From Janthinobacterium sp. (GTDB taxonomy: Bacteria > Pseudomonadota > Gammaproteobacteria > Burkholderiales > Chitinibacteraceae), in the NCBI GenBank assembly GCA_025360045.1, contig JANYCY010000095.1, positions 62,001 to 126,000 on the forward strand: a DNA stretch of 64,000 nt. The letters are read 5' to 3'. Of the stretch, positions 36,840-45,086 are shown piece after piece (positions within the stretch are counted from its first letter, which is position 1; each line of letters opens with the position of its first letter). Under the pieces are notes generated by a model. That model was not told where the DNA came from and ran no database searches. It worked only from the letters and a program-made list of their open reading frames with translations. The position numbers were made by a program, and so were the translations under genes.

Positions 36840-37319
36840 GTGTTTGAGCGTTATTATCACGATTTGCATCATTTTATTTCCCGTTCCATCGGCTGCCGCG
36901 ATAAGGCACAGGATGTGGTGCAAGAAGCTTATGCGCGCGTGTTAGCTAGTAACGGTAACCACGATGATAGTGTGCTGGGCGCTTTGCTCTATACCACGGC
37001 TAAAAATATCGTGATTGATCAATACCGGCAGAATAAATCGCGCCAATACGATAATTATGAACAGCTCGAGCTGGCCGCATCGCGTGCCGACGAGCCGGAG
37101 CACCGCGCAGCGGGCAGGCAATCTATGAACCATCTGCTTGCGCTAATTGATGCCCTGCCCCCGCGCAGCAAAGAAGCCTTTGTGCTGTATAAATTTGATG
37201 GCTTAAGCCATGCCGAAATTGCGAAGCAAATGGGAATTTCGATCAATATGGTGGAAAAACACATTATTAACGCCATGGTGAGCTGCAAAAAAGGCATGGC
37301 CGCGCGGGGTGGTCAATGA
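36840..37319 (+). CDS. FecI-type ECF sigma factor of the heme/iron island
   Basis: This protein of about 159 residues has sigma region 2 (FERYYHDLHHFISRSIGCRDKAQDVVQEAYARVL) with the following TAKNIVIDQYRQNKS. Region 4 has the helix-turn-helix LSHAEIAKQMGISINMVEKHI. It would direct RNA polymerase to the receptor promoter when released from FecR. The frame is open from 36774, but that ATG lies inside the Fur-like box. The GTG at 36840 (or TTG at 36831) is a more likely start; this is a judgement. The stop overlaps the FecR start by four bases (ATGA). The arrangement resembles the HurI/RhuI heme-signalling sigma factors. Confidence 0.88.
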   Translation: MFERYYHDLHHFISRSIGCRDKAQDVVQEAYARVLASNGNHDDSVLGALLYTTAKNIVIDQYRQNKSRQYDNYEQLELAASRADEPEHRAAGRQSMNHLLALIDALPPRSKEAFVLYKFDGLSHAEIAKQMGISINMVEKHIINAMVSCKKGMAARGGQ

Positions 37320-38371
37320 GCACAGATTATCAAGCGGCTCAACAGCGGCTCTGGCAAGAGCGAAAAATGACGGAGAGCACAGACTATCAAGCGGCTCAGT
37401 GGTGGCTCAAACAAGAACAAGGCCTCGATCAAGCAGGCGAAATCGCATTGCAGCAGTGGCTAGCAGCCCATCCCAGCCATCAAATTGCATGGACAGAAAT
37501 GATGGATGTAGATGCGCTGCTCGGCCAATTACCCGCCAGCCAAACTGCAGCATTAAGCCGCGACGTTCGCACCCAACTCACCACACGCTCTTCGCCCTCA
37601 TTCTGGAGCCACTGCTGGCAACGCACTTACAATGCTTTTCCACAAATGGCAATTGCATCCTGTGCGATGGTGGTGCTCGTTTGCAGCTTGCTATGGTTTG
37701 ATCAGCGCCAACCGGAATATCAACACTCCTTTGCCACAGCCCGTGGCCAGTTTATTTCGCAAACACTGCCCGATGGCAGCAAGGTAGAGCTTGATACCGG
37801 CACCGAGTTGCACGTTGCGCTCTATCGTGACCGGCGCGAAGTACGCTTGCAGCATGGTCAAGCTATGTTTCATGTCAGTAAAGATGCGACCAAGCCCTTT
37901 CATGTGCTGACGAACCACGCCCGCATTACCGTGCTCGGCACGCAATTTTCTGTACGTAATATCAATGAGCAGGTCAATGTAGCGGTAAAGGAGGGCAAGG
38001 TGCGAGTTGCTGCATTTAATCAGCACGACACCAAGGGCCAAGCCAGCGGAATCGCTATTTTACAAGCTGGGGATGCCATCAGTCTGGCCGCAGGCGATTT
38101 ATCGGCAGTGAAACATATCGCCCCCGAAGCAGTGGCCTGCTGGCGAACTGGGCGGCTGACATTTGATAACACTACGCTGGCCGACGCACTGGCCGAGTTT
38201 GAGCGCTACACCCCAACCGGCCTCTCTCTTGCTGACCCAAGCCTTGCTAAATTACGCATTAGCGGCAGCTTTGAAGTGAGCAAACTCAAACAATTCACCA
38301 CGGCCCTGACGCAAGTTTTGCCAGTACGTATTAACAAGGGGCAGATAGAAAGTGCGGCTGCTCCCTCGTAG
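37316..38371 (+). CDS. FecR-family transmembrane anti-sigma factor
   Basis: This 351-residue protein has a cytoplasmic N-terminal DUF4880-like segment (WWLKQEQGLDQAGEIALQQWLAAHPSHQIAW), a single helix (about 109-128) and a periplasmic FecR domain. The FecR domain has ATARGQFISQTLPDGSKVELDTGTELHV and VLGTQFSVRNINEQVNVAVKEGKV. A C-terminal STN-like part follows. It should hold the sigma factor inactive and receive the signal from the receptor. The first 57 bases are duplicated in tandem (STDYQAAQ occurs at residues 2-9 and 21-28), so the original start may be the ATG at codon 18. The stop TAG is part of the repeat that begins here. Confidence 0.92.
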   Translation: MSTDYQAAQQRLWQERKMTESTDYQAAQWWLKQEQGLDQAGEIALQQWLAAHPSHQIAWTEMMDVDALLGQLPASQTAALSRDVRTQLTTRSSPSFWSHCWQRTYNAFPQMAIASCAMVVLVCSLLWFDQRQPEYQHSFATARGQFISQTLPDGSKVELDTGTELHVALYRDRREVRLQHGQAMFHVSKDATKPFHVLTNHARITVLGTQFSVRNINEQVNVAVKEGKVRVAAFNQHDTKGQASGIAILQAGDAISLAAGDLSAVKHIAPEAVACWRTGRLTFDNTTLADALAEFERYTPTGLSLADPSLAKLRISGSFEVSKLKQFTTALTQVLPVRINKGQIESAAAPS

Positions 38372-38515
38372 GGTGGGTTAGGCCAATTGAAATGCTAAAT
38401 AATAATAAAACTACTTCTTGGCCGTAACCCACCTTAGCGTAGTGTCATGGTGGGTACGCGGCCGAAATAAATCAACGTCCTCAAGCACCACCAAGAGCAG
38501 CCTAACCCACCCTAC
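38368..38515. repeat. Composite REP-like element downstream of fecR gene
   Basis: GTAGGGTGGGTTAGGC at the left and GCCTAACCCACCCTAC at the right are exact inverted copies. The interior holds further related segments (GGCCGTAACCCACC, GGTGGGTACGCGGCC). The left end supplies the fecR stop codon. Confidence 0.9.
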
Positions 38516-38559
38516 GATGACTCTGTGGTTCAAGGTTTAGCTCATTAGGGTTTATTGAT

Positions 38560-38593
38560 GCGCGTGGGCATAACAACCTGCCCACCCTACACA
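38560..38593. repeat. REP-like palindrome, second copy of the flgE-flgF type
   Basis: GCGCGTGGGCATAACAACCTGCCC followed by ACCCTACACA. It differs from 12520-12553 by only a few bases. Confidence 0.7.
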
Positions 38594-38695
38594 TTCCTAT
38601 TTAAAAATATTTCCCCTAACACATCAGGGTTTCGGCGTTTCATTCGTTTTACTTGTGAATGATTCTTAAAATCATCCATGAGAGAGTAGAAACCC

Positions 38696-41596
38696 ATGAA
38701 ATCATCCCGTCGTACTGCGCTTCGCCCCTTGATTTTGGCGCTTAGCTTGGCTTTTGCAGCACTACCTAGCCATGCAGCCCCGCCTGCTGCCGCAGAATTT
38801 AATATCAGCACCCAGCCACTGAGCCATGCTCTAAACGAGCTGGCCCGCCAAGCAGGCATGGTTTTGCTGGTTGATGCCAAACTCACAGAAGGTCGCCAAA
38901 GCCCAGCGCTTAAAGGTCGCTATAGTGTGCGTGATGCACTGCGACAATTACTCAGCGGCAGCGGTTTACGCGCCGAAGTCAATAGTGATGGCACGATTGT
39001 TTTAAAGCCGGAGCCGCAAGTTGATAAGGCCGTGACCATTGGCGCGGTTAAAGTCAGCGGCGCGGCAGCGGCGTTTTTAAGTGATGAGCAAATCGAAGCC
39101 AGCGATCGCCCTTATGTAAAGCCGGGTTCTTCCGCGCATATCAGCCGCGAGAATATTGATCGCTTTCGGGGCAGCTCACCCGCCGATATTTTTAAGGGCA
39201 CGCCCGGCGTGGTGGTAGGCGATGCAAGGAATAGCGGCGCGGTGGATGTGAATATCCGTGGCATGCAAGGCCAAGGCCGCGTACCCGTGCTCATTGATGG
39301 CAGCTTGCAATCCTCCACCGTTTACCGTGGCTATGCAGGCATTGCCGATCGCAGCTATATCGATCCGGAGCTGATCAGCGAAATCAATATCGCCAAAGGC
39401 CCAAGCATGGGCGTTGAGGGTGCGGGCGCGATTGGTGGCTTGGTGAGTATGCAAACATTGCGTACCGAAGATATTTTAAAGCCGGGTGAGCGTAGCGGTT
39501 TTAGAATCCGCACCGGCCTGCAAGACAATAGTAAGGAAGCACCCACTAATTTTGAAACCACACCCCGCACCGATCGCAATAATCTGCTAGACCCGCGTAG
39601 CGGTTTTTTAAGCCTTGCTTACGCCACTAAACAAGATGGTTTTGATCTGGTCGCCGCCATCAGCCATCGCAATATCGGTAATTATTTCTCCGGTAAGAAC
39701 GGCTTCACCAGCTATCAGAATATTGATGAACAGGGGGACGACAACGGCATCACCCAGTTTTATCACGCTGGCGATGAGGTGCTCAATACCTCGAACACCA
39801 CCGATTCCGCCCTGCTAAAAACCACCATCAACTTAAGCGACGACCAAGCTTTAGAGTTGGGTTACCGCTATTTTAAAAGTACTTACGGCGAGATCATGCC
39901 TTCGCAAATCTTGCGTAATAGCACCGGCATTATTAAGCAGTGGAAGCCAAGCGAAGTCAGCACTGATGCATGGACTGCACGCTATAAATATCAGCCTACT
40001 GACAATGCTCTGATTAGCCTAAAGGCCAACCTGTGGTACACCGATATGGAAAGCGCCGCCCGCAATGGTGATTTTTTCCGTAATCCACACGAAGGTAAAC
40101 CCACCAACTGGGATCACGAATGCGAGCAATGCGTAGAAACACTCTACCTGGCTAAAAACCAATCGCAGCGCTATGGTGCCGATTTAAGCAATACCTCGCG
40201 CTTTGATAACGCCTACGGTGCCTTTAACCTGAACTATGGTTTTTCGCTGCAAAAAGAAGATATCGCCCCATCCGATAGCGTAAAAATAGATATCGATGAT
40301 TTAAACCACAACCGCACCTTGCGCAGCGGCACGCGTAATGAGGAAAGCGCTTTCCTCAATATGCAATGGCAGCCTACAAACTGGCTGACGGTAGAAGCCG
40401 GTGGCCGCTATTTGCGCTATCGCAGCCAGGATCGCAATGTCACCGCCACCCAGCTCAAAGAACCGCTAGGCTGGAAGCGTATTAGCTTATATGACGACAA
40501 AAACGATCGCATTGGCACCGTACTCTGGCATCAGGATAATACCGGTCAATTTAGCGATACAACAAACCCGCTTAAAGCCAGCAAAATTGTTCTAGAGCAT
40601 GACAAAGACCAAGATCCGGTAGAAATCAGTCGCAGCCAAGTTCACGAATCCTCCGTCGACGATATGGTTTATCACAACGATATCCCCGGGGCCTTTAGCC
40701 GCAGCGAGCCTATCGAGCGTGAAGGCAGTGGCTTTGCGCCTGCGTTTGGCCTGACGTTTAAAATCAGCGACAGTATCAGCAGCTATCTGCGCTACACCGA
40801 AGGGCTGCGCATGCCTAGCCTGTATGAATCTACCCTTGGTTTCTCGGCGACCTTTTCCTCGCCGCTTGAGCCTGAGCACAGCAAAAACTGGGAAACTGGG
40901 GTGAGCTTTATTAAAGATGGTGTATTTACAGCAGACGATAAGCTGCGTCTGAAAGTGGCTTACTTTAATAACACCACGGATAAGTACATTACCCGCGTAC
41001 AAATTTCGGGCAAAAAAGCGTGGGAACAGAACTTCTCTATGGCCAATATCGACAGCTTCAGCGTTTCTGGCTTTGAGCTGTCTGCGTCTTACGACCGTGG
41101 CGATTTCTTTGGCGAGCTAGCCGCTACTCTGAATCACAAAGCAATGGTTTGCGATGCAAAAATGGCAGGCTATCTGCGGAGCAAAGCAGAATACACGCCC
41201 AAACTCAGCGAAACCCCAGACTGCTCGCCTGTTGGTTTTACCTCATCCTATGTTAGCAATATGATTCCACCCAAGATCAGTACCAATGCCACTTTTGGTG
41301 CACGCTTACTGGATCAAAAACTCACCATGGGCTTACGCGCTAGTTATGTAAGTGGCCCATTAAACACCGCCGAAGAAGGTGCATCTTGGCAGAGCTACAG
41401 TGGCTCAGCAGTACAAATCAAAACCCTGCCCTACAGCTTGGTTGACCTCTTTGCCAGCTACAAAATCAACGCCGATACTCGTGTGGATATGAGCATCGAC
41501 AACGCCACCGATCGCTACTACCTCGACCCGCTCTCGCTCAGCCTGATGCCAGGCCCAGGGCGCACCGTGCGCTTGTCTATAGGGATGAATTTTTAA
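38696..41596 (+). CDS. TonB-dependent heme/hemoglobin-type receptor with STN signalling domain
   Basis: This 966-residue outer-membrane protein has a signal peptide (cleaved after SHA, about 27) and an STN secretin/TonB short domain (about 35-105, FNISTQPLSHALNELARQAG). A TonB-box-like VTIGAVKVSG (about 113) and a plug with VDVNIRGMQGQGRVPVLIDG follow, then a 22-strand barrel ending in F. LRMPSLYE and PEHSKNWETG in the barrel resemble the FRAP/NPNL boxes of heme receptors. Together with the heme oxygenase gene downstream this makes heme the best-supported ligand, though unproven. STN indicates it signals to the FecR/sigma pair upstream. GAGAG precedes the ATG. Confidence 0.92.
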   Translation: MKSSRRTALRPLILALSLAFAALPSHAAPPAAAEFNISTQPLSHALNELARQAGMVLLVDAKLTEGRQSPALKGRYSVRDALRQLLSGSGLRAEVNSDGTIVLKPEPQVDKAVTIGAVKVSGAAAAFLSDEQIEASDRPYVKPGSSAHISRENIDRFRGSSPADIFKGTPGVVVGDARNSGAVDVNIRGMQGQGRVPVLIDGSLQSSTVYRGYAGIADRSYIDPELISEINIAKGPSMGVEGAGAIGGLVSMQTLRTEDILKPGERSGFRIRTGLQDNSKEAPTNFETTPRTDRNNLLDPRSGFLSLAYATKQDGFDLVAAISHRNIGNYFSGKNGFTSYQNIDEQGDDNGITQFYHAGDEVLNTSNTTDSALLKTTINLSDDQALELGYRYFKSTYGEIMPSQILRNSTGIIKQWKPSEVSTDAWTARYKYQPTDNALISLKANLWYTDMESAARNGDFFRNPHEGKPTNWDHECEQCVETLYLAKNQSQRYGADLSNTSRFDNAYGAFNLNYGFSLQKEDIAPSDSVKIDIDDLNHNRTLRSGTRNEESAFLNMQWQPTNWLTVEAGGRYLRYRSQDRNVTATQLKEPLGWKRISLYDDKNDRIGTVLWHQDNTGQFSDTTNPLKASKIVLEHDKDQDPVEISRSQVHESSVDDMVYHNDIPGAFSRSEPIEREGSGFAPAFGLTFKISDSISSYLRYTEGLRMPSLYESTLGFSATFSSPLEPEHSKNWETGVSFIKDGVFTADDKLRLKVAYFNNTTDKYITRVQISGKKAWEQNFSMANIDSFSVSGFELSASYDRGDFFGELAATLNHKAMVCDAKMAGYLRSKAEYTPKLSETPDCSPVGFTSSYVSNMIPPKISTNATFGARLLDQKLTMGLRASYVSGPLNTAEEGASWQSYSGSAVQIKTLPYSLVDLFASYKINADTRVDMSIDNATDRYYLDPLSLSLMPGPGRTVRLSIGMNF

Positions 41597-41648
41597 GCAT
41601 TTGGCTTGTAATGAATGAGCCTTCTCCATAGCCAAGACGCAAGATTTC

Positions 41649-41708
41649 GTAGGGCGGGTGTAACCCGCGAGCAATGCTGAATAAATACGCGGGTTGCACC
41701 CGCCCTAC
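41649..41708. repeat. REP-like palindromic repeat between receptor and heme oxygenase genes
   Basis: GTAGGGCGGGTGTAACCCGCG at the left and CGCGGGTTGCACCCGCCCTAC at the right are inverted copies with one difference. Confidence 0.92.
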
Positions 41709-41846
41709 GATAATTCAATCTTTGCAAACGTATGGCAACGCTCGAATAAATAACTGACTTGATGCACACAGGGCATAAAAACCGCCACACCCCGTATCAA
41801 TTTTTAAATATCCCCCCACCTTTATGACTAGAGTAAACAAACCACT

Positions 41847-42428
41847 ATGAATGCTGTTGCCGAACTGAGCCGTACCCAACAACTTAAAGCCTTAACAACT
41901 GACACGCACGATCAGCTGGATAAGCGCATCATGGCTAATAAGCCTTTTGCCAACCGCGATCATTACGCCCGCTTTCTGATTGCCCAGTATGGCTTTTTAC
42001 GTGATTGCGATCCGCTTTATGACAACCCGCAGCTGGCCGCTCTTTTCCCTGACTTAGCCGAGCGCCGCCGCTATGATCGTATCGCCGCCGATATCACCGA
42101 CTTAGAACGCAGCCTGCCGGAACACGATACTTTGCCCGCACTTGAGCATACGCAAGATATTCCCACTGCTTTGGGCTGGATGTATGTCACCGAAGGCTCT
42201 AAACTCGGCGCGGCCATTTTATTAAAAATGGCAGCAAGCCTTGGCTTATCCGAAGAATTTGGTGCTCGTCATTTAGCCGGAGCGCCAGAAGGACGCGCGA
42301 AAAACTGGCGCGAATTTGTGGCGGTACTGGATGGCATTACCTTAAGCGCAACCGAAGAAGCGCGTGCCGTAGCCGGTGCCAAAGCCGCTTTCACCCGTAT
42401 GAATAACCATTTAGATCAGGTGTATTAA
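41847..42428 (+). CDS. Biliverdin-producing heme oxygenase
   Basis: This 193-residue protein has the proximal His in TTDTHDQLDKRI (His21) and the distal helix with GWMYVTEGSKLGAAILLK (about 110-127), the glycine-bearing motif of bacterial HemO/PigA-type enzymes. It opens imported heme to release iron, biliverdin (whose isomer cannot be predicted) and CO. It lies between the receptor and the TonB fusion gene, whose start overlaps its stop codon (TAATG), so the two are translationally coupled. No electron-donor gene is adjacent. Confidence 0.92.
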   Translation: MNAVAELSRTQQLKALTTDTHDQLDKRIMANKPFANRDHYARFLIAQYGFLRDCDPLYDNPQLAALFPDLAERRRYDRIAADITDLERSLPEHDTLPALEHTQDIPTALGWMYVTEGSKLGAAILLKMAASLGLSEEFGARHLAGAPEGRAKNWREFVAVLDGITLSATEEARAVAGAKAAFTRMNNHLDQVY

Positions 42429-43555
42429 TGCATCAAAGCGGATTGCCTGCGCCATTACGCTGGGGTTACACCCTTTTAGGGTGCCTAATGGTGGTGCTCG
42501 GCATTATCGGCGCGATGCTGCCCGTGATGCCCACCACGGTTTTCTTACTGATGGCCTTGGCTTGCTTTAGCAAATCGTCGCCTAAGTTTGAGCAATGGCT
42601 GCTACAGCATCCGCGTTTTGGCGCCTCGCTGCGTGCTTGGCGAGCCCACCGTGTGGTTCCCAAGCGTGCCAAAATATCGGCCTGCTTGGGCATGCTGCTT
42701 GGGCTGATCATCCTCGCCTTCACCCCTGCCCCTTGGTGGGTAGTGGCGGGCGTTGCCTTATGTGAGCTCATGGTGGCCATTTACCTCATTCGCCGCCCCT
42801 CCAGCGTTGAAGAGTCTGAATCCTGTCCACTCAAGCCCGCTCGCTTAGGCATAAAACGCAGCCTGATTATCAGCCTCTTACTACATGTGGGCCTGCTCAG
42901 CTATTTTGTAAGCAACTGGACCAGCGCGCCGATCCCCCCAAAGTTTGCCAGCGAAAAAATGGAGGTCACCCTGCTGCCAGCAGCAGCGCCTACAATTCCG
43001 CTTGAGCAAACAGAGGCGAAGCACATCAGCCAAGCAGCGGCTAAACAAGCGCCCAAAGAAGCCCAACCCACACCGAAAGCCACTCCACAAGTAATCGATC
43101 AGATTGTCAGCAAAACCCTCACCGAATCAACACTCGCGGCCCCTGCCCAGCCTGAGAAAAAAGCCAGCGAACAAGCGATCAGCAAAGAAGTTGGCCCACT
43201 CAATAAAACCGCAGCCATCTCTGCCGCACCGCCCGCACCGCCTGCCTCAAATCAGCAGGCCAGCGGTGGCAGCAATAGTTGGGAAGGCAAAGTGCTGGCG
43301 CGTTTAGAGCGCTTTCGCCGCTACCCCACCGCTGCCCGCATGCGTGGCGACGAGGGTGTGGCCTATCTGCGGATTATGATTAACCGAGAAGGGCAAGTAC
43401 TCAGTGCCAAACTAGAGCGCAGCTCTGGTGTGCCCGCACTCGACAAAGCCGCCATGGAAGCCCTCAACCGTGCAGCCCCCCTGCCCCGCATCCCTGCCGA
43501 TCGACCTGAAGAGCTGGAACTACTAGTGCCATTTGAGTTTTTTATTGCGAATTGA
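42428..43555 (+). CDS. DUF454-TonB fusion protein
   Basis: This 375-residue protein has two modules. Residues about 8-122 match the DUF454 (YbaN-type) inner-membrane family: WGYTLLGCLMVVLGIIGAMLP, MPTTVFLLMALACFSKSSPKFEQWLLQHPRFG. A TonB module follows: an N-terminal anchor RSLIISLLLHVGLLSYFV (about 144-161), a Pro/Lys/Ala-rich spacer (about 165-280) and a C-terminal TonB domain (about 290-375). TonB motifs are FRRYPTAARMRGDEGVAYL and SSGVPALDKAAMEAL. TonB transmits proton-motive energy from ExbBD to receptors. No exbB/exbD are nearby. The frame is continuous through the junction. Confidence 0.88.
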   Translation: MHQSGLPAPLRWGYTLLGCLMVVLGIIGAMLPVMPTTVFLLMALACFSKSSPKFEQWLLQHPRFGASLRAWRAHRVVPKRAKISACLGMLLGLIILAFTPAPWWVVAGVALCELMVAIYLIRRPSSVEESESCPLKPARLGIKRSLIISLLLHVGLLSYFVSNWTSAPIPPKFASEKMEVTLLPAAAPTIPLEQTEAKHISQAAAKQAPKEAQPTPKATPQVIDQIVSKTLTESTLAAPAQPEKKASEQAISKEVGPLNKTAAISAAPPAPPASNQQASGGSNSWEGKVLARLERFRRYPTAARMRGDEGVAYLRIMINREGQVLSAKLERSSGVPALDKAAMEALNRAAPLPRIPADRPEELELLVPFEFFIAN

Positions 43556-43890
43556 GATCCGCATAGATGGGCGTGCGCTTTAAAATGCACTCATGTCATG
43601 CATCGCGGCACTGCACTACGCTTTGGGTGCGCCCTACATGGCGCTTCAAGCTCAGTTTATGATACTTACTAAATCTTTCATAAAACTAGCAATATATAGC
43701 AACTGAACTTAAACTAGAACAAGGTTTAAAGGGCACTATCACAATGGGGTTGATTCCATTTTCTAGGAAGCTCAGCACCTGCTGAATAAGCAGCGCACAT
43801 GGCCTATTTTTAGCACTTAGATTACAAGGCATTAAGACAGCCCAAACTGAGTGACTTTATTTAATTAATTAATTAAATACGCGATCAACA
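43556..43890. other. Gap after the heme island with degenerate repeat and palindrome
   Basis: About 335 bases without a gene. A degenerate GATGGGCGTGCGC...GGGTGCGCCCTAC repeat lies at 43567-43638. A 20-base perfect palindrome ATTTAATTAATTAATTAAAT (43859-43878) ends 12 bases before the next gene. The stretch GATACTTACTAAATCTTTCATAAAA near 43660 resembles one at 27239. Confidence 0.6.
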
Positions 43891-44160
43891 ATGACTCTGC
43901 TCTCTGTGCTTATCCCAATCGCCCTCTTTGCCGCTATTTATTATTACTTTATGTATATGCCTAGCGCGCAATCCGATTGGGAGCGTCTACCTACGCTCAA
44001 TGCTTATCTAGCCAAACACCCTGCAAAAAATAACATCATTGCCTGCCATCACTGCAGTCATGCCGAGCAGCTAGATATTGGCTTGGTGCAAATAAGTGAC
44101 TACCGAAGAAAAATAATCTGCACCCAATGTAAAAACCCATTATGGCGTGAGCAAGATTAA
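43891..44160 (+). CDS. Small membrane-anchored protein with two CxxC motifs
   Basis: This 89-residue protein has an N-terminal transmembrane helix (about 4-23, SVLIPIALFAAIYYYFMYM). A soluble part contains CHHC (about 52-55) and CTQC (about 77-80), which together could form a zinc ribbon. I do not recognise the family and assign no function. The frame is supported by the helix, the paired motifs and codon use like the neighbours. No clear ribosome-binding site precedes the ATG. Confidence 0.65.
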   Translation: MTLLSVLIPIALFAAIYYYFMYMPSAQSDWERLPTLNAYLAKHPAKNNIIACHHCSHAEQLDIGLVQISDYRRKIICTQCKNPLWREQD

Positions 44161-44279
44161 ATAGGGATAGTGGCGCTCTGACTCTTGCCCCCCATCATGT
44201 CCACGTCATCAACTTATCATCTTAATGCAATAAAATAGGGCTCATGCCCTGATCTGGGGTCTGCACTTTCTGAGTCAAT

Positions 44280-45041
44280 ATGGTTATTTATAAAAAAATA
44301 TATTATGTCATTTTTATTCTGCAAATTTTGCTGCTACAGGCTCACGCCTCTGAACAGCTCAATGCATTAACAGAATATTTACCGCCGCTTAATTACGAGC
44401 AAGACGGCAAAATAACGGGGTTTTCAAGCGAACTACTTGATTTAATTGCCCATGATGCAGGGATAAGCATTAATAAAGAAATACTACCGTGGCCGCGGGC
44501 CTATAGCCGCGCACAAAAAGAAGCCAATACGCTGATTTATTCGATGGTGCGTACCCCAGAGCGTGAAGCGCAATTTCAATGGGTGGGGCCCGTTAGCTCT
44601 CGGCGCATCATGCTTTACAAGCTGGCTAATCGCAAAGATATTGTGATTAAAAAACTAGACGATGCCCGTGCTTATCAGATTGGCGCGGTGCGCGAATCAG
44701 AATCGAGCAAAAATTTAATTCGCTTGGGCTTTGATAAACTGGATTTAGCCACAGACGATGAAAACAATATGCGTAAATTTAAATATGGGCGATTTGATCT
44801 GCTACTTTCGCTAGATTGGGCTGCTGCCTATAATGCAAAAAAATTAGGCATCGCCGATAAAATCGTCCCAGTTCAACTTCTGATGAACCAAGCCAATTAT
44901 TGGTTTGGAATTAGCAAGCAAACCGATCCTGCCATTGTGCGAAAAATGAATCTAGCGTTAAATAAAATACGCAAAGATGGCCGTTTAGATAAACTGAGAC
45001 AGCAGTATTTATCTGAAAATAAAAAACCCGTCCCATTTTAG
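44280..45041 (+). CDS. Periplasmic solute-binding protein (SBP family 3-like), standalone
   Basis: This 253-residue protein has a signal-like N-terminus (about 1-23) and the family 3 pattern LTEYLPPLNYEQDGKITGFSSELLDLI, PWPRAYSRAQKEANTLIYSM-type segment and RTPEREAQFQWVGPV. YWFGISKQTDPAIVRKMNLALNKIRKDGRLDKLRQQYL forms the C-terminus. No transporter gene is nearby. It may bind amino acids or peptides, but the ligand cannot be predicted. The deacetylase gene follows on the same strand. Confidence 0.82.
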   Translation: MVIYKKIYYVIFILQILLLQAHASEQLNALTEYLPPLNYEQDGKITGFSSELLDLIAHDAGISINKEILPWPRAYSRAQKEANTLIYSMVRTPEREAQFQWVGPVSSRRIMLYKLANRKDIVIKKLDDARAYQIGAVRESESSKNLIRLGFDKLDLATDDENNMRKFKYGRFDLLLSLDWAAAYNAKKLGIADKIVPVQLLMNQANYWFGISKQTDPAIVRKMNLALNKIRKDGRLDKLRQQYLSENKKPVPF

Positions 45042-45086
45042 GCATAAAAATAAACCACGATGCCAGATCAAAGCCCAAAGGATTAT

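Noticed and set aside
37309-37701. Plus-strand frame overlapping the FecR gene in another frame
   Set aside because: The FecR frame has clear domains; this one is low-complexity and arises from the 57-base duplication read out of frame.
38651-38672. Fur box directly upstream of the TonB receptor gene
   Set aside because: The best 19-mer matches the consensus at only about 12 positions; control through the ECF sigma factor is more likely.
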